Positions 8,689 through 16,497 are shown, counted from the first letter of the stretch. The stretch is 64,000 nt of DNA from Hyphomonas sp. L-53-1-40 (GCF_000682775.1 NZ_AWFI01000019.1:62001-126000); one strand, 5' to 3'. Made by a program: numbers and translations. Notes: generated from the letters alone by a model not told the origin.

Positions 8689-8709
8689 TCTGTCACACTG
8701 GTGTCACAC
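8689..8709 (+). repeat. Left copy of 21-bp subterminal repeat (probable integrase arm site)
   Basis: T followed by CTGTCACACTGGTGTCACAC also occurs at 15895-15915 in the same orientation. Each copy contains two TGTCACAC units spaced by 3 bp. It lies 69 bp inside attL and just before the integrase start, as expected for an arm-type integrase or excisionase site that could also autoregulate int. Confidence 0.6.
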
Positions 8710-8726
8710 TCGACGAGGGTTTTCCT

Positions 8727-9701
8727 ATGGCGACAATACGTAAACGTGCCAATCGCTGGCAGGTTCAGGTGAGGCGAAAGAACGCCCCAAACATATCCAG
8801 AAGCTTCGTGAAGAAGGCTGACGCCGATACCTGGGCGAGATCAATGGAGGTGGAAGCTGATCGCCGAACCCTCAAGCATGACCCCCGCCTTCTCGATGAA
8901 CTCACATTGGGGGATCTCGTCACCCGCTATCGCGACACGGTCTGTCAGGCAAAGAAGGGAGCTGAAGTTGAAACCTTCCTGCTGAACGCCTTTCTAGGAC
9001 AATCCCTGAACCACAAATCCCTATCATCAATCTCAGTGTCGGACTTTGCAGCTTACCGAGACGAGCGCTTGAAGACGATCAGCGCATCCGGGTTCAATCG
9101 TGAGCTTGCGCCCCTCCAGCACATGTTTTCGATTGCGCGATCCGAGTGGGGTATCCCTATTCTGGAGAACCCTGTCGCCCTGCTTCGCAAACCGCAGAAC
9201 AATCCTCCACGCGAGAGAAGGTTTAGGTCTGGCGAGTACGCCGCGCTGCTTGAGGCAGCAGACCAAACGAAGAACAAATATCTCAAGCCATCTATCATCA
9301 TTGCCGTTGAGACTTCGATGCGACGTGGAGAGATATTGAACGTGAGACAAAGGGATTTTGGCGAGGCGCTGAGGACGCTCAGGATTCCGGTCACCAAGAC
9401 GGGCAGGGCAAGGTCCATATCCCTCTCAGAAGGCGCTGTAGGGGCCTTTGGGAGTCTTCTGGAGGCATTCTCGGTAGAGCACGGCGCCCCGATCATCCCG
9501 ATCACTCCAAATGCGTTCCGATTGTCGTGGGAGCGAACCGTAAGACGAGCGAAATTGGATGATCTCCACTTTCACGACTTAAGACATGAAGCCATCTCGC
9601 GCCTATTTGAGAAAGGTCTGTCGATGCCTGCAGTCGCAGCAATCTCGGGGCACAGGGACTATCGTATGCTAGCCCGATACAGTCATGTGAGTTCTGGCTG
9701 A
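8727..9701 (+). CDS. Tyrosine recombinase/integrase of the tRNA-Val element
   Basis: A 324-residue phage-type integrase. It has an N-terminal arm-binding-like segment (residues 1-60), a SAM-like core-binding domain (about 65-165) and a catalytic domain with Arg in TSMRRGEIL, the HDLRHEA box, a His in GHRDY and the nucleophilic Tyr in MLARYSHV. It sits 107 bp from the tRNA 3' end, the standard position. It catalyses insertion into and excision from tRNA-Val. Its last 19 bases overlap the convergent membrane-protein gene. Confidence 0.95.
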   Translation: MATIRKRANRWQVQVRRKNAPNISRSFVKKADADTWARSMEVEADRRTLKHDPRLLDELTLGDLVTRYRDTVCQAKKGAEVETFLLNAFLGQSLNHKSLSSISVSDFAAYRDERLKTISASGFNRELAPLQHMFSIARSEWGIPILENPVALLRKPQNNPPRERRFRSGEYAALLEAADQTKNKYLKPSIIIAVETSMRRGEILNVRQRDFGEALRTLRIPVTKTGRARSISLSEGAVGAFGSLLEAFSVEHGAPIIPITPNAFRLSWERTVRRAKLDDLHFHDLRHEAISRLFEKGLSMPAVAAISGHRDYRMLARYSHVSSG

Positions 9702-10204
9702 TGTGACATGTCTTTTCGTTGAAGCAATTGGATCAAGGGTTCGTTCGCGATCACATACTCCTTAGACAGCTTCCTTATGAGCGCGTGGTAGGAATCGAAG
9801 GTGCTCTTGTAGGCCTGCCAAAACCCATCTTTCCGACGTTGTGCCGATGCCCAGACCGCACCGAAGTTACGAAGATTACTTTCGTAGGATTCGAACATTT
9901 GGTTCAGTTCTATGGGAAGGGAGTCGCGGTCGTTGAGCATGTTCCTCAGAGTCACAACTCTTTCAAAGTATAGACCGATCATCCAGACTTCTCGGTAACC
10001 GGTTTCCGACCATTCCTTCGTAGCTCTTCGATACATCTCGCGCTGTATGTTGGTCAGCTCTTCGAGCACGCGCTTCTTTTCTCGTTTGCCGATCTCTCTG
10101 CGAGAGAAGACCATGCCGATCATCAAGAAGATGACGGCCAGCGCAAACTCCCAGATATAGGGCCCAAAGGTCGCGAGGCGGGCCATCCATTCTGCTTGTG
10201 TCAT
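9683..10204 (-). CDS. Small membrane-anchored protein of the tRNA-Val element
   Basis: A 173-residue protein. One N-terminal membrane segment (residues about 13-35, YIWEFALAVIFLMIGMVFS) is followed by a Lys/Arg/Glu-rich stretch likely to be coiled coil, then a helical cytoplasmic region with many Arg, Trp and Tyr. ATG 10204 is preferred because GGGGAAAC lies upstream. It is convergent with int and overlaps its 3' end. No family is recognised; a single-span sensor or effector is one possibility. Confidence 0.6.
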   Translation of the reverse strand: MTQAEWMARLATFGPYIWEFALAVIFLMIGMVFSRREIGKREKKRVLEELTNIQREMYRRATKEWSETGYREVWMIGLYFERVVTLRNMLNDRDSLPIELNQMFESYESNLRNFGAVWASAQRRKDGFWQAYKSTFDSYHALIRKLSKEYVIANEPLIQLLQRKDMSHQPELT

Positions 10205-10302
10205 GTTCGTTTCCCCAACCAACTCAATAAGCGCCCATCTTGAGAGCGCATCGATTGACCGTACAGGAATCAGTCATGACATCAACGAGAAGGTGATTTT
10301 CC

Positions 10303-10331
10303 TTGACAAATTCGACCTTTTGTGATACAAT
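10303..10331 (+). promoter_or_regulatory. Strong sigma-70-type promoter for the polymerase gene
   Basis: TTGACA (10303-10308), a 17-bp spacer and TACAAT (10326-10331); TATAAT overlaps at 10331-10336. Transcription would begin near 10338, leaving a leader of about 180 nt before the ATG at 10520. The rest of the 315-bp gap (10205-10519) is AT-rich and holds no gene that I can see. Confidence 0.7.
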
Positions 10332-10519
10332 ATAATTTCAGATTGGGATTGCGTCTCAGGCAAAATTGGCCTCTCCGCATTGCTCTAGTCGATTCAAAAA
10401 AATGAATTTTTCAAATATTGGGCGTCGTCTTCGTCGTGTCTTTTGATACGTCGATATAGACCCCCTATCACCTCCAAAAATAGGACCCCGGACAACGGGG
10501 CCAGAAAGTAGATTTGTCC

Positions 10520-12190
10520 ATGCAAAATGGAAAGAGAACGAGAGAAGATTTTACGAACAAGATATATGTAGACCTCAACTTAGTGACTTCAGACCCACTG
10601 GTTGAGTTGATCGCCTCAAAGCTAATCGAAATCGCATTGTCTACCGCTCGGCCACGCACAAGATCCGCCACAAAAGAGCAGACAAAAAAAGCGATCCGAT
10701 CCCTACTAGCAAACCTGTTTCGAACCCGATGGACTGGCGACGCATTGATTGCCATCTCATTGATGAAGAAAAATTACTCACCTGCGAAAAGGTTCGGCAT
10801 TGGCTACGAAGCCATTACACGGGCGATCCATTTGTTGGTGACACCCCAGGTGGTGAATGGTCATGAACTGGAACCACTAGTGACCAAATACAAGGGCTTT
10901 CGAAGTCCTGACGGTTACATGGACAATACGAAGCTCAAGCTCAGAGATGAATCTGTGATCGAATGGATTCGCTTGTTGAAGGTTGGAACTAAATACGATT
11001 CCATCGACCCTGCTTCTATCCTTCTTGTTCCTACAAGTTCTTCTGCCTACTCAAAGGAAGTTGAAGGTTTAAAAGATAAAAGAATTACGCCTATAACTAG
11101 TACGCTAAACTCAGTGTTCAGATCGAACATTCAGTCTGCTCCTATCTGCCTGCTTGATGATCACAGACAACAGGTCGAGTTTGATCGCTCCGACGAAACA
11201 GACCGGATGTCAAAGTTGGTGTCTACCTACAATCGCCATTTGGACCAGCATAGGGTCGGGCTGTTCATAAGTGATGCTGAAATCGCCTCAGTCCTTAGAA
11301 CGACACAGGAAAAGCTCGCGGAACGAAAGCGCGCCGGAGACTACACGCACACGATGTCCCAGATTATGGGATGGCAGGCGAACAAGCTGCATCGCGTATT
11401 CAATCGAAGTAGCTTCGAGTGCGGTGGGCGGCACTATGGCGGTTTCTGGCAAAATCTTCCAAAGCTCTATCGGCCGTTCTTGACGATTAATGGACACCCG
11501 ACCGTGGAGCTAGACTTTCACGCCCTGCACCCGACGATGATCTATCATCAACACGGTCTGACTTTGGACGGCGATCCATATGAAGTTGAAGGACTGCCAA
11601 GCGAGTATCGCACATCTGCAAAAAAAGCTCTGATGGCATTGGTCAATGCAAAGCCAGGCGCCCGTCATCTGGAATCATTAGATCATCTATCACTGCCAGC
11701 AGAATGGACACCAGTGCGACTCATAAGGGCTCTTGAGAAGAAGCATGAAGCCATAGCCGACAGTTTTCGCAGTGATGCGGGAGTGAAACTTCAAAGACTT
11801 GATTCTGATATTGCGGAAATCATTATGCGAACAATGCGGGATCAACATAGAGCGCTGGCTTTGCCCGTGCATGACAGCTTCATCGTGACAGAGGATCAGG
11901 GGGCGAATCTCAATTCTAGCATGTTTGACGCGTATAAGACCGTGATAGGGTGTGAGGACATTAAGGTCGACTGCAAGGCTACACTCTTTGACTATTGGCA
12001 AGATCTTTTGGAGTTGAGTGCCGAGGCCAAACTAATTAGGTCGATTGAAGCGAACGTGGATATCGGTTGGTCCGCCAAGGCGAGAGAGAAAATATTTAAG
12101 TCGCATAGCATTTCATCAAATTATACTTGGTATCTGCGTCACCTTTCGGGCTGCATTGAGCAGCCAGGTCGTCGTGCTATGAGTTCGTAA
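10520..12190 (+). CDS. Family-A-like DNA polymerase palm protein
   Basis: A 556-residue protein. Its C-terminal half has the three polymerase motifs in order. Motif A is VELDFHALHP (Asp332) and motif B is RTSAKKALMALVNA (Arg364, Lys368/369). Motif C is ALPVHDSFIV (His451-Asp452, compare HDE in Pol I). There is no 3'-5' or 5'-3' exonuclease motif, and the N-terminal 250 residues match nothing I know. It is therefore probably a template-directed nucleotide polymerase of unknown template. TTG 10514 is an alternative start. The thymidylate-synthase-like gene follows after 107 bp on the same strand. Similar proteins occur in proteobacterial islands without an assigned role, as far as I recall. Confidence 0.65.
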   Translation: MQNGKRTREDFTNKIYVDLNLVTSDPLVELIASKLIEIALSTARPRTRSATKEQTKKAIRSLLANLFRTRWTGDALIAISLMKKNYSPAKRFGIGYEAITRAIHLLVTPQVVNGHELEPLVTKYKGFRSPDGYMDNTKLKLRDESVIEWIRLLKVGTKYDSIDPASILLVPTSSSAYSKEVEGLKDKRITPITSTLNSVFRSNIQSAPICLLDDHRQQVEFDRSDETDRMSKLVSTYNRHLDQHRVGLFISDAEIASVLRTTQEKLAERKRAGDYTHTMSQIMGWQANKLHRVFNRSSFECGGRHYGGFWQNLPKLYRPFLTINGHPTVELDFHALHPTMIYHQHGLTLDGDPYEVEGLPSEYRTSAKKALMALVNAKPGARHLESLDHLSLPAEWTPVRLIRALEKKHEAIADSFRSDAGVKLQRLDSDIAEIIMRTMRDQHRALALPVHDSFIVTEDQGANLNSSMFDAYKTVIGCEDIKVDCKATLFDYWQDLLELSAEAKLIRSIEANVDIGWSAKAREKIFKSHSISSNYTWYLRHLSGCIEQPGRRAMSS

Positions 12191-12297
12191 ACATAGAAAA
12201 TTTGGCCGCCAAATAAGATTGAGAGCCGTATTGTTGGTTCAAGTCACGAATCCTAGGGGAATTTTGAACTGGCGAACGATAATTGGAGCGCAGATAG

Positions 12298-13251
12298 ATG
12301 TACATCAACAAAGAAACCTTGGATGATTTGCTGCGGGCCGTTCTTACTGAGCTTCTTGCAAATGGCAGCCCGATAGATCCAACTCGGGCGCCTGCCGTGG
12401 AATTGGCAGGTGTCCTGCTTGAGATAGGGAATCCTCGGGCGCGTCTGAGCAGAACTGAAACTAAAGGGAAGGCGATTAGCTGTGTGGGCGAATTGCTTTG
12501 GTACTTGTCAGGTTCCGATAGTGCTGAGCACATTCGATACTACATACCGCTGTATGCTGAAGAATCAGAGGATGGAGAAACGATATACGGCGCGTATGGT
12601 CCTAGGTTGCTCAATTGGCATGGTCAGAACCAACTACAGAACGTCATAAATTTGTTGAAGGTGACGCCGAACACAAGACGAGCTGTAATTCAGATCTTCG
12701 ATGCTCTAGACATTGGGGAGCGCTCGACTCGGCGAAAGGAGATTCCTTGCACTTGCATGCTCCAGTTCTTGTTAAGAGACAATCAGCTTCAACTGATCGT
12801 CAACATGCGTTCGAACGACGCTCACCTTGGTCTAGCGCACGACGTGTTCGCTTTCACAATGCTCCAAGAAATAGTCGCACGATCTCTAGGTGTTGAAATT
12901 GGAACCTACAAGCACTTCGTGGGAAGCCTTCATTTGTATAATCGAGATCGCGCGAAGGCAGAAAAATTCCTATCAGAAGGGTTCCAGCCTACCAATATTC
13001 CAATGCCCGAAATGCCGAGCGGTGATCCATGGGACTCTATAGAAAAAATGTTGCGCGTTGAGCAATCGTTGCGGTCAAATGAAAAGTGCAATCTGAGCGA
13101 TTTCGATCTTCCTCTTTACTGGCAAGATTTGGCTAGATTGTTGGCGATCTTCGCAGCTAGTAGGGCCGCTGACGCTGGCGAAGCACAGAAGAACGCACTG
13201 GAAATAGGGGATCCGGCATATAAAATTTATATTGAATCGAGAGTCAAATAG
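12298..13251 (+). CDS. Thymidylate-synthase-fold enzyme, probable dCMP/dUMP hydroxymethylase
   Basis: A 317-residue protein of the ThyA superfamily. Conserved positions are Glu65 in GELLWYL, Tyr97-Gly98, Arg127-Arg128, catalytic Cys151 in PCTCMLQF, NMRSND (Arg171, Asp174) and His212/Tyr214 in GSLHLYNRD. Where ThyA has Asn177, which reads uracil, this protein has Asp182. T4 dCMP hydroxymethylase also has Asp there and shares the NMRSND signature. A dCMP hydroxymethylase or methylase is thus more likely than a housekeeping ThyA. The C-terminal 100 residues diverge from ThyA. GGAG precedes ATG 12298. Confidence 0.75.
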   Translation: MYINKETLDDLLRAVLTELLANGSPIDPTRAPAVELAGVLLEIGNPRARLSRTETKGKAISCVGELLWYLSGSDSAEHIRYYIPLYAEESEDGETIYGAYGPRLLNWHGQNQLQNVINLLKVTPNTRRAVIQIFDALDIGERSTRRKEIPCTCMLQFLLRDNQLQLIVNMRSNDAHLGLAHDVFAFTMLQEIVARSLGVEIGTYKHFVGSLHLYNRDRAKAEKFLSEGFQPTNIPMPEMPSGDPWDSIEKMLRVEQSLRSNEKCNLSDFDLPLYWQDLARLLAIFAASRAADAGEAQKNALEIGDPAYKIYIESRVK

Positions 13252-13320
13252 CAGCGTAAGTTGAATCGAAATCTGGTAGAGCGGGCCAAAGCGCCAACTG
13301 CCCTGAATGAAAGTGATTTG

Positions 13321-14247
13321 ATGATTCGACCGAAACAAATTGCGCATGCAGCCGCGCTGAACTCGGCCCTACAGAAATATTCCGCGCAGATATTCCCGCT
13401 GCCTGGGGTCGATGATCCTGTACGGCGAAACGTCTTGGTCGCGCAGATATTGGAAAGCATTCGACGAATCGAATACGTCAAAGCTATCGCTTCCCGACCG
13501 ATAGATCCTGATCGAGCGGACCCAAAGAGTGATTTATTCGACCCGCTGAAAGCAGCGCTTCTGTGCATGCGCGCGGGAGACCGAGACGAAGCGTTTTGGT
13601 TGATCTTTTTAGCAACGCATTTTAGCAAGCATGCTGTCGATGGTTGGGGGTTGATGAGAGCAGTATACGGACGGCTGGGTACGAACCCTTATTGGAGTTG
13701 GGCCGAGATTTGCAGTGACTTGAGCGGCTTTAGACTGTGGCTTCGCGCCAACCAAACGGGGCTTTCGCACCTTCGGTTTGGCAATCACAGAAAGTATGAA
13801 AGCAAGAGAGAGAACAGTCCGAAAGGTTTGGCTGCCGTTGTGGAAAGCTACGTGGCATGGGTCGGCCCGCCCGGAACACACGATCAACGCTTTACCGGCA
13901 TCATAGGCCATACCAATGACCCCACAGTCGCTTTTGAACAACTCTATCAGTCGGTATCGTCTATTACTCGTTGGGGGCGACTGGGGGCTTTTGATCACCT
14001 TACTATGATCGGAAAGCTAGGCCTGCTGCACATCGAACCGGGCAGGACCTTTCTTAAAGGCGCCACCGGACCTAGGGCAGGCACAGCACTTTTGCTCAAC
14101 GGCGATGCTGCGGCTAAACTAGATGTCAAGCACGCGGAAGCGGAGCTTATAAAATTAGGAACCAAGCTATCAGTAGGCCAACAAGTGCTCGAAGATTCAC
14201 TCTGCAATTGGCAGAAGAGCCCATCAGTATTCGTGGCGTTTCGCTAG
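13321..14247 (+). CDS. Alpha-glutamyl/putrescinyl thymine pyrophosphorylase-like protein (clade 3 type)
   Basis: A 308-residue protein (ATG 13321; TTG 13261 would add 20 residues). Landmarks are FDPLKAALLCMRAGDRDEAF, FLATHFSKH, GWGLMRAVYGRLG, RFGNHRKYES and VVESYVAWVGPPG. From memory these match proteins annotated as aGPT-Pplase clade 3, the family proposed by Iyer, Aravind and colleagues to activate 5-hydroxymethylpyrimidines in DNA by pyrophosphorylation before hypermodification. The neighbouring hydroxymethylase-like gene, 69 bp upstream, supports this. Activity is inferred. It ends with a 4-bp overlap against the convergent HTH-ImmA gene. Confidence 0.55.
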   Translation: MIRPKQIAHAAALNSALQKYSAQIFPLPGVDDPVRRNVLVAQILESIRRIEYVKAIASRPIDPDRADPKSDLFDPLKAALLCMRAGDRDEAFWLIFLATHFSKHAVDGWGLMRAVYGRLGTNPYWSWAEICSDLSGFRLWLRANQTGLSHLRFGNHRKYESKRENSPKGLAAVVESYVAWVGPPGTHDQRFTGIIGHTNDPTVAFEQLYQSVSSITRWGRLGAFDHLTMIGKLGLLHIEPGRTFLKGATGPRAGTALLLNGDAAAKLDVKHAEAELIKLGTKLSVGQQVLEDSLCNWQKSPSVFVAFR

Positions 14248-15344
14248 AAGGCCAAGGCCAGTTGATCCCAATTGAACCTTCGTTTGAGTGAATTCAGCTG
14301 ATTGGGACGTAAACATCCAGCATGCTGAAGTTGGCCCACTACAATTCCTGGAGAAATTCCAATCTTTAGTGCAAATCGCACAATGGATCTGAAATTGGAG
14401 GGGAGCGATTCCATTTCTGGGACATATTGGGTCGGAACCAGTACGTTCCTAGAGAAATCATTTGCTTCTTGCTCTTCCTGACCAGTCACCTCGCTTCCAT
14501 CTTCAATGAAAAGAGCGCGCTTGTCGTGCAGTATTAGATGTGCGGCTTCGTGGAAGAACGTGAACCAAAAGTGATCGTCTGACAGATATCGGAAGCTCAA
14601 TACGATCATAGCCTTGTCGGCGTTGATAAACTGAGTAGCGCCACTAGCGCGGCAGCCCTTTGGGGCGCGAACAAACACTACAGCGACCCCGCACTCCGCA
14701 CAAAGTTTGATTAGCTTTGGCAGGAAGGCCGCAGGGTCTTTCATTTTAGCAAATGCCCGCATCGCCGTGAGGTTAGAGACAAATTTGTCCTTGTCCCAAG
14801 ATCCGCAACGTACGAGCGTAGCAGCTCTCTCAGCCTGCCTTAGCCATACCAATGTACTATTAGGCTCACTGGAATAGGTAGGAGATTGCCGGAAGGCTAC
14901 GGCCTTTTCTTTGGCTTCATATTTCGCAGACCAATCGTCGATCCCAGATATGTCGAAGAATTGTAGAATAGAGCTAAGATCATTTGATGCGGTTGGTAGC
15001 CAACCATGTTTTTTCATCTCTTTAATTGGAAGATTTGAAAGGAACGCATCCGCTTGTTGCTCCTTAATTTGGTTCGCGCAGCGCTGAAGATCTGAATCGA
15101 AATCCTTTTGTCGCTGGAGCCAAAACGCCGGTGATGAACCAATATGTTTTGAAAGAGTGGAAGCAATATCAGCGTCAATTTTAAGCTGGCCTTGAAGCAG
15201 ATCCCTAGTGCGTTTTTGATTCCAGCTTGCGAGGTCCGAGAAGTCGTTAATGTCTAATTCTCGACGTTGCAGAACAGCGTTTATGGTGATGCCCGGATGA
15301 GAAAACCAATCGGGAGCGAATGTCGAAGGGTCAGACAGCATCAT
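14244..15344 (-). CDS. HTH-domain protein fused to ImmA/IrrE metallopeptidase
   Basis: A 366-residue protein. Residues about 15-90 are a HigA-like XRE DNA-binding domain (LQRRELDINDFSDLASW ... LSKHIGSSPAFWLQRQKDF). The C-terminal half is an ImmA/IrrE zinc peptidase with HEAAH (His265, Glu266, His269) and a downstream Glu-rich EEQEANDF segment. Such proteins cleave or bind repressors that control mobile elements or DNA-damage responses. The start overlaps the upstream gene by 14 bp, so translation is coupled. It could be the control module of the element, or an antitoxin for its partner. Confidence 0.85.
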   Translation of the reverse strand: MMLSDPSTFAPDWFSHPGITINAVLQRRELDINDFSDLASWNQKRTRDLLQGQLKIDADIASTLSKHIGSSPAFWLQRQKDFDSDLQRCANQIKEQQADAFLSNLPIKEMKKHGWLPTASNDLSSILQFFDISGIDDWSAKYEAKEKAVAFRQSPTYSSEPNSTLVWLRQAERAATLVRCGSWDKDKFVSNLTAMRAFAKMKDPAAFLPKLIKLCAECGVAVVFVRAPKGCRASGATQFINADKAMIVLSFRYLSDDHFWFTFFHEAAHLILHDKRALFIEDGSEVTGQEEQEANDFSRNVLVPTQYVPEMESLPSNFRSIVRFALKIGISPGIVVGQLQHAGCLRPNQLNSLKRRFNWDQLALAF

Positions 15345-15771
15345 TAGTGATTTCCATGATTCGAATTCTCTTCACCTGCGACCAATCGACTCCGGCGACA
15401 TCCTTGTCTCGACTGTGATTGCTCGAAAATACGATACTACCAGTGGGCTGCAACATAATGCGAATCACTGCGGGCGAGCCGTTTGTCGCTTGGGCTTGCT
15501 CGCCAAAGAAGAGATCGTCAACGGTTATAGCTGCCCTCATGTCAGCCAATCGAGCTTTGAAGTCGGTTATAACAAGAGGCCCCAATGCAGCTTCGGCGGC
15601 GCTTGAGTGTTCACATATATTTCGCAGCTCCTCCGTTTCCCACGCCAATTCCAATTCAAAAACTCCAATGTCGTCCAAAATGGTCGAGGCTACGAACACC
15701 ATGCAAACGTTAGATATGAGCGTTTTGAACCCCATTGAGTTGAGTTCAGCAACTAAATTCGCCCGGTTCAT
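15331..15771 (-). CDS. Hypothetical protein coupled to the ImmA/IrrE gene
   Basis: A 146-residue soluble protein with no recognised domain. The N-terminal third is hydrophobic (FKTLISNVCMVFVAS) but not a clear membrane span; the rest is acidic, and the C-terminus is beta-rich. It is first in a two-gene minus-strand operon with the HTH-ImmA/IrrE gene, sharing 14 bp with it. The arrangement resembles toxin-antitoxin or effector-regulator pairs, but I cannot assign a function. Two perfect inverted repeats lie just upstream. Confidence 0.55.
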   Translation of the reverse strand: MNRANLVAELNSMGFKTLISNVCMVFVASTILDDIGVFELELAWETEELRNICEHSSAAEAALGPLVITDFKARLADMRAAITVDDLFFGEQAQATNGSPAVIRIMLQPTGSIVFSSNHSRDKDVAGVDWSQVKRIRIMEITNDAV

Positions 15772-15808
15772 TTTGCTTGTTGTCTAAATGGAGAGAGGAG
15801 GTTCGCGC

Positions 15809-15825
15809 AATTTCTGCGAGAAATT
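15809..15825. promoter_or_regulatory. Operator-like inverted repeat upstream of the HTH-ImmA operon
   Basis: AATTTCT-GCG-AGAAATT is a perfect 7-3-7 palindrome, 38 bp upstream of the start at 15771. Its size and position suit an XRE-type operator, for example autoregulation by the HTH-ImmA protein. Confidence 0.45.
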
Positions 15826-15834
15826 TTGATCGTC

Positions 15835-15850
15835 TAGTATGCATATACTA
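15835..15850. promoter_or_regulatory. Second operator-like inverted repeat
   Basis: TAGTAT-GCAT-ATACTA is a perfect palindrome with 6-bp arms, 9 bp beyond the first inverted repeat. Its sequence is unlike the first, so it may bind another protein. The remaining DNA to 16027 holds a C-rich stretch (15854-15880), the 21-bp arm repeat and no gene. Confidence 0.4.
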
Positions 15851-15894
15851 AGGGCCCCCCGTCCCCCTGCCTCCCCCCCTTGCAGTCTTCGATT

Positions 15895-15915
15895 TCTGTC
15901 ACACTGGTGTCACAC
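15895..15915 (+). repeat. Right copy of 21-bp subterminal repeat
   Basis: Identical to 8689-8709 and in the same orientation, 112 bp inside attR. Matching copies near both ends of the element support a role in recombination by its integrase. Confidence 0.6.
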
Positions 15916-16027
15916 CAAAATGATGATTCCCCGAGGAATGACGGGCGGTTGCGTGTCTGGCCGCATTGCCTTAGGCTGCGCTAGCAGACTGATTTAAAAG
16001 GCAAAAGGTCGACAAAAGCGAAGCGGA

Positions 16028-16093
<66 letters not shown>

Positions 16094-16157
16094 TCCGAAG
16101 TCTTCCGAAACCTCCTGAAACCTGCCGCGTTGTTTTAAAAAATGACGGGATGTTTCC

Positions 16158-16433
16158 ATGATTGATCCAGATTTGCCGGACGCCGATATGTTTGTCGTCT
16201 ATTACACCGGCGGGAAAATGCTGCAGGCCTCCAATATTTCTCTGATGACTAGGAAGCTGGATGAACGTCTGTTTCTTGTTGCGACGCCGGAGACGCAGTC
16301 CAGACTCTACCACCACGTCAAACGCCTGGCCCAGCCGGACGCCCTGTTCGTCGGTCGCTTGGACTCCCTGCCCAAATTCAAAGGGATGGAAGAAGGCACC
16401 ACGAAATGGGTCCGCCGTATGATGGACGTATAA
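16158..16433 (+). CDS. Hypothetical protein next to katE
   Basis: A 91-residue soluble protein (VVYYTGGKMLQASNISLM, then VGRLDSLPKFKGMEEGTTKWVRRMM) with no recognised family. It belongs to the original chromosome beyond attR and is convergent with katE. The start follows a GGGATG-like sequence; the shared terminator overlaps its stop. Confidence 0.55.
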   Translation: MIDPDLPDADMFVVYYTGGKMLQASNISLMTRKLDERLFLVATPETQSRLYHHVKRLAQPDALFVGRLDSLPKFKGMEEGTTKWVRRMMDV

Positions 16434-16460
16434 AAAAGGAAGGCGAACTGGCCGCCTTCC
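16432..16460 (-). terminator. Intrinsic terminator of katE
   Basis: An 8-bp stem GGAAGGCG/CGCCTTCC with a 7-nt loop. On the minus strand it is followed by about six T, so it ends katE transcription; it may also work weakly for the convergent small gene. Confidence 0.7.
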
Positions 16461-16497
16461 TTCATGTTCGTTTCAATTCCGGGGCAGGGGCCTTGTC

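Noticed and set aside
15854-15880. C-rich stretch as a terminator or G-quadruplex on the minus strand
   Set aside because: There is no hairpin, and the runs are irregular; noted only as unusual composition within the island end.
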